8,142 nt of DNA from Clostridiales bacterium. Its GTDB lineage: Bacteria > Bacillota > Clostridia > Oscillospirales > Ruminococcaceae. How positions within the stretch are numbered: position 1 is the first letter of the stretch; every line of letters starts with the position of its first letter. The stretch is taken from positions 1-8,142 of the forward strand of contig JAAYSW010000054.1 in assembly GCA_012523875.1 (NCBI GenBank), given 5' to 3'. Position numbers and translations under genes: made by a program. Under the pieces are notes generated by a model that had not been told where the DNA came from, did no database searches, and was given only the letters and a program-made list of their open reading frames with translations. This document shows, in pieces, positions 1 through 5,301 of the stretch.

Positions 1-73
1 ATCACATACAAAATCAACAAAATCCAAGTCATTCAGCTTTGAAAATTTGTATAAGTAAACATAGAAATGCTTC

Positions 74-102
74 TTGAAAAAGGAATAAAAATGTGTTATA
101 AT
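74..102 (+). promoter_or_regulatory. Sigma-A promoter of rpsB
   Basis: A -35 box TTGAAA (74-79) is followed by a 17-nt spacer and a perfect -10 box TATAAT (97-102). The TGT immediately before the -10 (94-96) makes it an extended -10. Both hexamers and the spacing are near consensus for the housekeeping sigma factor, as expected for a highly expressed ribosomal protein gene. Transcription should start near 109, giving a leader of about 104 nt before the rpsB start codon. The start site is inferred, not measured. Confidence 0.88.
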
Positions 103-108
103 GTTAAA

Positions 109-212
109 GCAGTTCACACGCTTATGTTTTTGCAATTAGGTTCCTTGGAAGAGGTTGGTTGCAAGCTAAACAGGGCGGAGGATTAATAAACCAAATTTTA
201 GGAGGAAAACTC
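109..212 (+). promoter_or_regulatory. rpsB 5' leader with foldable RNA structure
   Basis: This untranslated leader can form a hairpin in which 130-139 pairs with 155-164. It has ten base pairs: an inverted repeat of TTGCAA extended by one A-T and three G-T wobble pairs. The loop (140-154) contains TTCCT (141-145), which is complementary to AGGAA (203-207) overlapping the rpsB ribosome binding site. A second Shine-Dalgarno-like GGAGG (177-181) has no start codon at usable distance. Leaders of ribosomal protein genes often mediate autoregulation, and rpsB of gammaproteobacteria is controlled by S2 through its leader. A similar role here is inference from the fold alone. Confidence 0.4.
200..205 (+). 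promoter_or_regulatory. Ribosome binding site of rpsB
   Basis: AGGAGG lies 7 nt before the ATG at 213, which is ideal spacing. It fixes the start there rather than at the in-frame TTG at 159, which has no such site, or at the ATG at 228, which would be 22 nt away. Confidence 0.9.
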
Positions 213-956
213 ATGGGAGTAGTATCAATGAAACAACTTCTTGAAGCGGGTGTTCACTTTGGACATCAAACAAGAAGATGGAATCCAAAAATGGCACCTT
301 ATATTTTTACAGAAAGAAATGGCATTTACATTATTGATTTGCAGAAAACGGTGAAGAAGCTTGAGGAAGCTTATATGTTCATACGTGACATTACTGCACA
401 GGGTGAATCAGTTCTATTTGTGGGTACAAAAAAACAAGCTGGTGACTCGATAAAGGAAGAGGCTCAAAGAGCAGGTGCTTATTATGTCAATGCACGTTGG
501 CTTGGTGGCATGATGACAAACTTCAAGACTATAAGAAGAAGAATTGACCGCTTGGCTCAACTGAGAGTTATGGAATCTGATGGAACTTTTGATTTGCTAC
601 CTAAGAAAGAAGTGGTAAAGTTAAATCTAGAAATAGAAAAGCTTGAAAAGTTTTTGGGCGGAATCAAAGAAATGAAAAAGTTACCTGGTGCATTATTTAT
701 TGTGGACCCAAGGAAAGAAAAGATTGCAGTTGCAGAAGCTAAGAAACTAAATATTCCGATTGTAGCAATCGTAGATACGAACTGTGATCCCGATGAGGTT
801 GATTATATAATACCTGGTAATGATGATGCAATAAGGGCTGTTAAACTTATTTCTGGAACTATTGCTAATGCAATTATTGAAGGTAGACAAGGTGAGGATC
901 AAGCCGAAGAAACAGAGGAAAATGTAGAAGAATCTGTTGAAGAAGCTAGTGAATAG
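213..956 (+). CDS. rpsB: 30S ribosomal protein S2
   Basis: Encodes 247 residues, a usual length for bacterial S2, a 30S subunit protein needed with S1 for mRNA binding. The N-terminus carries the family hallmark [19 protein letters not shown] (residues 9-27), followed by [36 protein letters not shown] and [14 protein letters not shown]. The C-terminus is a glutamate-rich tail (about residues 228-247), common in Firmicutes S2. The start at 213 is chosen from the AGGAGG site and because S2 homologues begin a few residues before MKQLLEAG; an in-frame TTG at 159 would add 18 residues that look like untranslated leader. It is the first gene after the strong promoter at 74-102 and is followed 89 nt later by tsf, with a hairpin between them, matching the universal rpsB-tsf pairing. 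Confidence 0.97.
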   Translation: MGVVSMKQLLEAGVHFGHQTRRWNPKMAPYIFTERNGIYIIDLQKTVKKLEEAYMFIRDITAQGESVLFVGTKKQAGDSIKEEAQRAGAYYVNARWLGGMMTNFKTIRRRIDRLAQLRVMESDGTFDLLPKKEVVKLNLEIEKLEKFLGGIKEMKKLPGALFIVDPRKEKIAVAEAKKLNIPIVAIVDTNCDPDEVDYIIPGNDDAIRAVKLISGTIANAIIEGRQGEDQAEETEENVEESVEEASE

Positions 957-963
957 AATAACT

Positions 964-994
964 TGCCCGAATATGATAAAGCTATATTCGGGCA
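964..994 (+). terminator. Intergenic hairpin between rpsB and tsf (attenuating terminator or processing site)
   Basis: An 11-bp perfect stem (TGCCCGAATAT at 964-974 with its complement at 984-994) closes a 9-nt loop. Five of the pairs are G-C and cluster near the base. Only TTT follows (995-997) before the run is broken by C and A-rich sequence, so termination is probably partial. It could set the S2 to EF-Ts ratio, or protect or process the rpsB mRNA end. The stem is directly visible; the function is inference. Confidence 0.6.
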
Positions 995-1045
995 TTTCAA
1001 ATAATAAATTTATAAGTATTTAAAATGTGATGGAGGAAATATAAT

Positions 1046-1975
1046 ATGGCTAAATATACGGCTAAAGATGTTAATGAACTTCGTAAAAGCACAGGTGTTG
1101 GTATGATGGATTGTAAAAACGCACTTGTGGAAGCCGATGGTGATATGGAAAAGGCGATTCTAATTCTTAGGGAAAAAGGATTAGCAACGCAAGCAAAAAA
1201 ATCAGGAAGAATAGCGGCTGAAGGTTTAGTTATATCAGTAGTTGATAATGAAAAAAATGCTGGTGCAATTGTTGAAGTAAATTGTGAAACAGATTTCGTT
1301 GCAAAAACTCCAGAATTTAAAAGCTTTGTAGAAAATGTTGCAACAACAATAATTAATGAAAACCCAGCTGATATGGATGCATTGCTAAAAACAAAATTAG
1401 ATGGTTCAACTGAAAATGTTGAAGAAGCTTTGCAATCACTTTTCTTAAAGATTCGTGAAAATCTTCAGATTAGACGTTTTGAGCGTTTAGAAGGAATACT
1501 CATCCCTTACATCCATGGTGAGGGAAGGATTGGTGTTTTAGTTAAGCTTGAATCTGATATAGACCCAACAAATGAAGAACTACTAACTTGCGGTAAGGAT
1601 TGTGCATTACAGATTGCAGCATTAAATCCTGCTTATCTAAATAGAGAAGATGTACCTGATTCAGTAATTGAAACTGAAAAATCAATTATGAAGACTCAAA
1701 TGTCTGAAGACCCTAAGATGGCAAATAAGCCTGAGCAGGTAATAGCGAAGATTATTGATGGTAAGGTTGGAAAGTATTACTCTGAAAATTGTCTGCTTGA
1801 ACAGGAATTTGTCAAGGATAGCAAATTAACAGTTGAAAAATATGTTGAGGATATTGCAAAGAAACTTGGTGGTTCAATTAAAATTGCTGCTTATTTACGC
1901 TATGAACGAGGCGAAGGAATTGAAAAGAAAGAAGAAAACTTTGCTGAAGAAATTGCAAGCATGATAAAAAAATAA
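1046..1975 (+). CDS. tsf: Translation elongation factor Ts
   Basis: Encodes 309 residues of EF-Ts, the cytoplasmic nucleotide exchange factor that releases GDP from EF-Tu. The N-terminal UBA-like domain (about residues 1-50) shows the typical VNELRKSTGVGMMDCKNAL and EKAILILREKG stretches. It is followed by the signature TDFVAK (residues 82-87), the segment that contacts the EF-Tu nucleotide pocket. The rest comprises the dimerisation-type core and a Lys/Glu-rich C-terminus ending in IKK. The length is typical of Clostridia. The start is supported by GGAGG (1032-1036) with a 9-nt spacer. No promoter is visible in the 89-nt gap after rpsB, so tsf is probably cotranscribed with it, downstream of the 964-994 hairpin, and is closed by the terminator at 2055-2097. 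Confidence 0.97.
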   Translation: MAKYTAKDVNELRKSTGVGMMDCKNALVEADGDMEKAILILREKGLATQAKKSGRIAAEGLVISVVDNEKNAGAIVEVNCETDFVAKTPEFKSFVENVATTIINENPADMDALLKTKLDGSTENVEEALQSLFLKIRENLQIRRFERLEGILIPYIHGEGRIGVLVKLESDIDPTNEELLTCGKDCALQIAALNPAYLNREDVPDSVIETEKSIMKTQMSEDPKMANKPEQVIAKIIDGKVGKYYSENCLLEQEFVKDSKLTVEKYVEDIAKKLGGSIKIAAYLRYERGEGIEKKEENFAEEIASMIKK

Positions 1976-2054
1976 ATCTTGTAGATTACAATTAAAATAA
2001 ATAGTAGGGTAACTGAACTACTCTTCTAAAAACATCACAGAATATCTATCAATT

Positions 2055-2097
2055 ACGTAGTTTACTCCTTGATTCTTATGGGGTGGACTGCGTTTTT
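2055..2097 (+). terminator. Rho-independent terminator after tsf
   Basis: The arm 2055-2068 (ACGTAGTTTACTCC) pairs along its full 14 nt with 2080-2093 (GGGGTGGACTGCGT) around an 11-nt loop. Four of the pairs are U-G wobbles on the plus-strand transcript. A run of five T (2093-2097) follows, then a T/A-rich tail. On the minus strand the wobbles would become A-C mismatches, so the hairpin is meant to be read as plus-strand RNA. It ends the rpsB-tsf transcript. Confidence 0.8.
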
Positions 2098-2252
2098 GAT
2101 TAAATATATTTATTATAGAGTTTATAATAAAATTTTTTCAACCATTAATAAAACCAGCTACTGTAATTAATTCTACAATGGAAACTTTTTCTATAGTTAT
2201 TTTATCGTTTGCAGTGCAATTTTGGCCTCTGCTCTTTTTTTACAACAAATGC

Positions 2253-2281
2253 TTTACATTTTTGATTTTTTAGTGTAGAAT
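2253..2281 (+). promoter_or_regulatory. Sigma-A promoter of the pyrH-frr-uppS-cdsA group
   Basis: TTTACA (2253-2258) and TAGAAT (2276-2281) each match the consensus hexamers at five of six positions, with the optimal 17-nt spacer. Predicted initiation near 2288 leaves about 25 nt before the pyrH ATG, enough for its ribosome binding site. A second TAGAAT overlaps at 2281-2286 but would give a 22-nt spacer. Placement between a terminator and pyrH supports a real promoter. Confidence 0.8.
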
Positions 2282-2299
2282 AGAATAAGTAAAAAGTGT

Positions 2300-2305
2300 G
2301 AGGTG
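2300..2305 (+). promoter_or_regulatory. Ribosome binding site of pyrH
   Basis: GAGGTG lies 7 nt before the ATG at 2313. It overlaps the alternative in-frame GTG at 2298, which would have no binding site of its own and only about 10 nt of leader from the predicted transcription start. The ATG is therefore preferred. Confidence 0.8.
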
Positions 2306-2312
2306 TTTGATA

Positions 2313-3026
2313 ATGGAACCAAAGTATAAGCGTGTACTTTTAAAGCTAAGTGGAGAAGCACTAGCGGGAGATAATAAATTTGGGCTGGATTACACTGTTA
2401 TAACTGAAATATGTAAAAGTATTAAAAAAGGTGCCGATGAAGGTGTGGAAATAGCTATTGTTGTGGGTGGAGGAAATATTTGGCGTGGACGCTCAAGTGG
2501 TGGAATGGATAGAACAAGAGCTGATCATATGGGCATGCTTGCAACTGCAATTAATGCACTAGCAGTTGGGGATGTATTGGAATCCTTGGATCTTGATGTT
2601 AGAGTACAAACTGCAATTACTATGCAACAGGTAGCAGAGCCATATATTCGCAATAAAGCAGTTAGGCATTTGGAAAAGGGAAGAATAGTTATAATTGCAT
2701 GTGGAACGGGAAATTCATTTTTCTCCACCGATACTGCGGCAGCACTAAGAGCGGCAGAAATTGAGGCAGATATCCTGTTAAAAGCAACTATGGTTGATGG
2801 AGTTTATGATAAGGACCCTAAAATATATAGTGATGCAATTAAATATGAGCATCTAACATTTGGTGAAATACTTAATAAAGGGTTGATGGTTATAGATGGT
2901 ACAGCTGCATCAATGTGCCGTGATAATAACACACCCTTACTGGTTTTTGATTTGTCTAGACCTGATAATATATATGATGCAATGGTAGGAAAGAATATAG
3001 GAACAATTGTAACGGAGGATAAATAG
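2313..3026 (+). CDS. pyrH: UMP kinase (uridylate kinase)
   Basis: Encodes 237 residues of the bacterial hexameric UMP kinase, which phosphorylates UMP to UDP with ATP in pyrimidine nucleotide synthesis in the cytosol. It belongs to the amino acid kinase fold rather than the eukaryotic UMP/CMP kinase family. Visible motifs are [14 protein letters not shown] (6-19, phosphate binding), VGGGNIWRG (51-59), [14 protein letters not shown] (71-84), [20 protein letters not shown] (131-150), [13 protein letters not shown] (157-169) and [11 protein letters not shown] (195-205). The GTGNS segment has serine where proline is usual, a mild substitution. The gene starts the second transcription unit, directly behind its own promoter, and its stop is one base from the frr start, so the two are almost certainly translationally coupled. 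The length is normal for the family. Confidence 0.96.
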   Translation: MEPKYKRVLLKLSGEALAGDNKFGLDYTVITEICKSIKKGADEGVEIAIVVGGGNIWRGRSSGGMDRTRADHMGMLATAINALAVGDVLESLDLDVRVQTAITMQQVAEPYIRNKAVRHLEKGRIVIIACGTGNSFFSTDTAAALRAAEIEADILLKATMVDGVYDKDPKIYSDAIKYEHLTFGEILNKGLMVIDGTAASMCRDNNTPLLVFDLSRPDNIYDAMVGKNIGTIVTEDK

Positions 3027-3027
3027 G

Positions 3028-3582
3028 ATGAAAGAGAAAATTAAATTTGCTGAATCAAATATGATTAAATCAGTTGAGAAACTAAATCATGAATTTACAA
3101 CAATAAGGGCTGGAAGAGCTAACCCAGCGGTGCTTGATAAGGTATCTGTTGATTATTATGGAACGCCAACACCAATTAATCAAATGGCAGCGATTTCTAT
3201 ATCGGAATCTAGAATTCTTGTAATCCAACCTTGGGACGCTTCGAGTATCAAATTGATAGAAAAAGCAATTTTAGCATCTGATATTGGAATAACTCCATCT
3301 AATGATGGCAAAGCTATTAGGCTTGTTTTTCCACAATTAACAGAAGATAGGCGTAAGGAACTTTGTAAATCTATTAAGAAATATGGCGAGGATACGAAGG
3401 TAGCGGTACGTGCGTCTAGGCGAGAAGCAATCGAAAAGCTAAAGGCGATGGAAAAGCAATCTGAGATTAGTGAAGATGAATTAAAAGTGGGGGAAAAGGA
3501 TGTACAAAACCTTACTGATAAATATTGCAATTCTATTGATAAATTAGTTGCTGATAAAGAGAAGGAAGTAATGTCAATATAG
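3028..3582 (+). CDS. frr: Ribosome recycling factor
   Basis: Encodes 184 residues, matching the family's usual length of about 185. RRF acts with EF-G to split the post-termination ribosome so that it can be reused. The three-helix bundle domain is formed by the N-terminus (about 1-29) and the C-terminus (about 104-184), with the smaller beta domain between them. Key stretches are TTIRAGRANPAVLDKVSVDY (24-43), YYGTPTPINQMAAISI (43-58), LVIQPWD (64-70), GKAIRLVFPQLTEDRRKEL (94-112) and KVAVRASRREA (124-134), the last holding the conserved arginines of helix 3. GGAGG (3014-3018) inside the end of pyrH gives a 9-nt spacer to the ATG, and the intergenic distance is a single base. uppS follows after 38 nt. 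Confidence 0.97.
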   Translation: MKEKIKFAESNMIKSVEKLNHEFTTIRAGRANPAVLDKVSVDYYGTPTPINQMAAISISESRILVIQPWDASSIKLIEKAILASDIGITPSNDGKAIRLVFPQLTEDRRKELCKSIKKYGEDTKVAVRASRREAIEKLKAMEKQSEISEDELKVGEKDVQNLTDKYCNSIDKLVADKEKEVMSI

Positions 3583-3607
3583 CCATAAAGGATGCAGACC
3601 ACTTTTT

Positions 3608-3613
3608 TGGAGG
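3608..3613 (+). promoter_or_regulatory. Ribosome binding site of uppS
   Basis: TGGAGG lies 7 nt before the ATG at 3621. The in-frame TTG at 3615 would sit only 1 nt from it, which is too close, so the ATG is chosen and the two extra residues are dropped. Confidence 0.85.
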
Positions 3614-3620
3614 ATTGATT

Positions 3621-4352
3621 ATGGCTTATAATATAACGGTGAAAGATATGCTTCCTAGCCAAATGCCCGTTCATATAGGGTTTATAATGGATGGTAATGG
3701 TAGATGGGCAAAAAAAAGAGGCCTCCCTAGGAAGTTTGGTCATAGGGAGGGTGCTAAAACCTTTGAAAAGATTGTTGATTATTGCAAGGAAATTGGCATA
3801 AAGTATATTTCGTTCTATGCCTTTTCTACAGAAAACTGGAAAAGACCAAAGGACGAGATAGAGGCAATAATTGATTTATTCAGAAAATATATAGATGATG
3901 TTAGAGAACATATTGATAAGGATGTTAAGGTTATTTTTTTAGGTGATAAATCAGTTTTTGATGATGTACTAAGAAAAAAAATGCTTAAACTAGAGGAAGA
4001 TTCAAAGGATTTTACAACGATGACATTATTAATTGCTGTGAATTACGGGGGTAGGGATGAAATTATTCGTGCTGTAAGGAATGTAGCTATACAATATAAG
4101 AATAATCAGCTAGATATATCTTCGATTAATGAGGATTTTTTTGGTAAACATCTTGATACAAGTGGAATTCCAGATGTTGATTTATTAATACGACCAAGTG
4201 GAGAAATGCGATTATCTAATTTTCTAATATGGCAATCTGCGTATGCAGAATTCTATTATACAAATGTTCTATGGCCGGATTTTAGTCCAAAAGAACTTGA
4301 TAAAGCAATCCTTGACTATTCTAAAAGGGGCAGACGATTCGGAGGTGTTTAA
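3621..4352 (+). CDS. uppS: Undecaprenyl diphosphate synthase (cis-prenyltransferase)
   Basis: Encodes 243 residues. The enzyme extends farnesyl diphosphate with isopentenyl diphosphate in cis configuration to the C55 lipid carrier used for peptidoglycan and other wall polymers, at the membrane surface. The opening motif HIGFIMDGNGRWAKKRG (18-34) contains the Mg-binding catalytic aspartate D24. SFYAFSTENWKRP and LLIAVNYGGRDEI follow. The substrate-binding motif DLLIRPSGEMRLSNF and the AYAEFYYTNVLWPDF stretch lie near the C-terminus, which ends GRRFGGV as is typical. RPSGEM differs from the more common RTSGEQ but keeps the arginines and glutamate. The gene lies 38 nt after frr and 3 nt before cdsA, whose ribosome binding site is inside its last codons. 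The usual order frr-uppS-cdsA supports the assignment. Confidence 0.96.
   Translation: MAYNITVKDMLPSQMPVHIGFIMDGNGRWAKKRGLPRKFGHREGAKTFEKIVDYCKEIGIKYISFYAFSTENWKRPKDEIEAIIDLFRKYIDDVREHIDKDVKVIFLGDKSVFDDVLRKKMLKLEEDSKDFTTMTLLIAVNYGGRDEIIRAVRNVAIQYKNNQLDISSINEDFFGKHLDTSGIPDVDLLIRPSGEMRLSNFLIWQSAYAEFYYTNVLWPDFSPKELDKAILDYSKRGRRFGGV
4341..4347 (+). promoter_or_regulatory. Ribosome binding site of cdsA, inside the end of uppS
   Basis: GGAGGTG, a strong match to the 16S rRNA 3' end, lies 8 nt before the TTG at 4356. It is the main reason for accepting a TTG start for cdsA. Its position within the final uppS codons implies translational coupling. Confidence 0.85.
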
Positions 4353-4355
4353 TAT

Positions 4356-5192
4356 TTGGCTATAAGAATAATTTCATCAGCAGTAGCAATATTATTTGCT
4401 ATAGTAATTCTTTTATTGTCGGATACTATAGTATTTAATCTGGCGGTGTCTGCCATATCCATAGGTATATTATATGAATTATTTTCAGCAGTAGGATGTA
4501 AGGACAATAAAATATCCGTTGCTACATCGTTTTTATGTGCTTCGCTAATGCCAGTTTTATCATTACCTGACTTAAAAAGATATCAAGTATTGTTAGCAAC
4601 TATTTGCGTATTCTCGATATTTTTAGATTATATTATAAATCATAAAAAAATCAAATTAGGGACTGCCTTTTTCACAATCTCTGCAATGCTTTTGATTTCT
4701 TATTCAATGAGTTGTTTGGTAAGACTGAAGTATATGAGTGATGACCATGGGCTTGCCTATGTAGTTCTTGCGTTATGTGGTGGTTGGCTTGCAGATTCGG
4801 GTGCATATTTTACAGGTACTTTTTTAGGTAAGCATAAACTTTGTCCTGAAATTAGTCCTAAAAAAACAATTGAAGGGCTTATTGGTGGAGTTCTTACAAA
4901 TGGTATATTATTTGTGGTGTTTAGCTTAATTTATATAGGAATGTTTAATAAAACAGATACGGATATAGCAGTTAAGGGATACTATTTTATATTATTTATT
5001 TTAGGGGCAGTTTCTGCATTGGTTGGAACAGCTGGTGATTTGGTTGCATCCCTTATAAAAAGACAATGTAAAATAAAAGATTATGGTCATATTATGCCGG
5101 GGCATGGTGGATTACTCGATCGCTTTGATAGTGTATTATTCGTTGTACCATTTTTCTATGCTTTCTTAACAGTCTTTGATATTTTAAAGTAA
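4356..5192 (+). CDS. cdsA: Phosphatidate cytidylyltransferase (CDP-diacylglycerol synthase)
   Basis: Encodes 278 residues of an integral membrane enzyme that makes CDP-diacylglycerol from phosphatidate and CTP, the branch point of phospholipid synthesis. The complete family signature is present at 232-258: S232, K235-R236, K241-D242, H250-G-G and D255-R-F-D258. An upstream block GGWLADSGAYFTGTFLGKH (142-160) and PKKTIEGLIGG (168-178) also match the family. Hydrophobic segments at roughly 6-22, 25-45, 55-70, 78-93, 103-122, 133-152, 178-197, 209-228 and 258-275 suggest a multi-pass protein. Translation starts at TTG, supported by the GGAGGTG site and by the absence of any in-frame ATG before residue 65. 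It sits 3 nt after uppS and is followed 13 nt later by a strong terminator that ends this transcription unit. Confidence 0.95.
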   Translation: MAIRIISSAVAILFAIVILLLSDTIVFNLAVSAISIGILYELFSAVGCKDNKISVATSFLCASLMPVLSLPDLKRYQVLLATICVFSIFLDYIINHKKIKLGTAFFTISAMLLISYSMSCLVRLKYMSDDHGLAYVVLALCGGWLADSGAYFTGTFLGKHKLCPEISPKKTIEGLIGGVLTNGILFVVFSLIYIGMFNKTDTDIAVKGYYFILFILGAVSALVGTAGDLVASLIKRQCKIKDYGHIMPGHGGLLDRFDSVLFVVPFFYAFLTVFDILK

Positions 5193-5205
5193 AAAATTAA
5201 TAATT

Positions 5206-5242
5206 GGGGCTAAATATATTTATATGTTTTAGCCCCCTTTTT
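5206..5242 (+). terminator. Rho-independent terminator after cdsA
   Basis: GGGGCTAAA (5206-5214) pairs perfectly with TTTAGCCCC (5228-5236), forming a 9-bp stem with five G-C pairs at its base and an A/T-only loop region apart from one G. One C and then TTTTT (5238-5242) follow. The A-rich upstream flank (5190-5205) can extend pairing with the T-run only partly. This is the cleanest terminator in the window, and it should separate most pyrH-cdsA transcription from dxr. Confidence 0.92.
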
Positions 5243-5288
5243 ACTAAAACAAATACAATTCAATAGTAGATATTTTATATTAGGTGGG

Positions 5289-5298
5289 GGTTGGTGAT
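5289..5298 (+). promoter_or_regulatory. Ribosome binding site of dxr
   Basis: GGTTGGTGAT aligns with the extended anti-Shine-Dalgarno complement AGGAGGTGAT with two mismatches. In that register the core ends 7 nt before the ATG at 5302. This favours the ATG over the in-frame GTG at 5284, which lies upstream of the site. Confidence 0.65.
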
Positions 5299-5301
5299 AA
5301 A

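Larger units (their letters stand above)
1976..2297. other. Long intergenic region between tsf and pyrH
   Basis: These 322 bases contain no convincing gene. They hold a weak hairpin (2003-2007 with 2018-2022), a rho-independent terminator (2055-2097), an A/T-rich stretch (about 2098-2252) and the pyrH promoter (2253-2281). On the minus strand one frame stays open from 2239 down to 2018 apart from a single TGA (2138-2140), but it has no ATG, GTG or TTG start with a ribosome binding site. The region therefore looks like an operon boundary, possibly containing a decayed sequence. Confidence 0.7.

Noticed and set aside
1..73. Possible end of an upstream gene, terminator or tRNA before the rpsB promoter
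   Set aside because: No open frame with recognisable product, no hairpin with a T-tract and no tRNA-like arms are visible.
124..186. A 20-codon ATG reading frame in the rpsB leader that ends just before the rpsB ribosome binding site
   Set aside because: It has no Shine-Dalgarno sequence upstream and its bases are better explained by the leader hairpin.
159..212. N-terminal extension of S2 from an in-frame TTG
   Set aside because: There is no binding site before it, the 18 added residues do not resemble S2, and an ideal AGGAGG precedes the ATG at 213.
747..995. Minus-strand reading frame of 82 codons over the end of rpsB
   Set aside because: Antisense shadow of rpsB that runs through the intergenic hairpin; the peptide is Phe/Ile-rich with no recognisable motif.
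2162..2177. Near-palindrome TGTAATTAATTCTACA as a possible operator
   Set aside because: Only the outer four bases of each arm pair, the centre mismatches, and such patterns are common in A/T-rich DNA.
3592..3618. An 8-codon ATG reading frame between frr and uppS
   Set aside because: Too short, with no spaced binding site; the sequence mainly carries the uppS ribosome binding site.
3180..3743. Minus-strand reading frame of 187 codons over frr and uppS
   Set aside because: It overlaps two well-supported genes in antisense, is serine-rich and shows no domain; a by-product of plus-strand codon choice.
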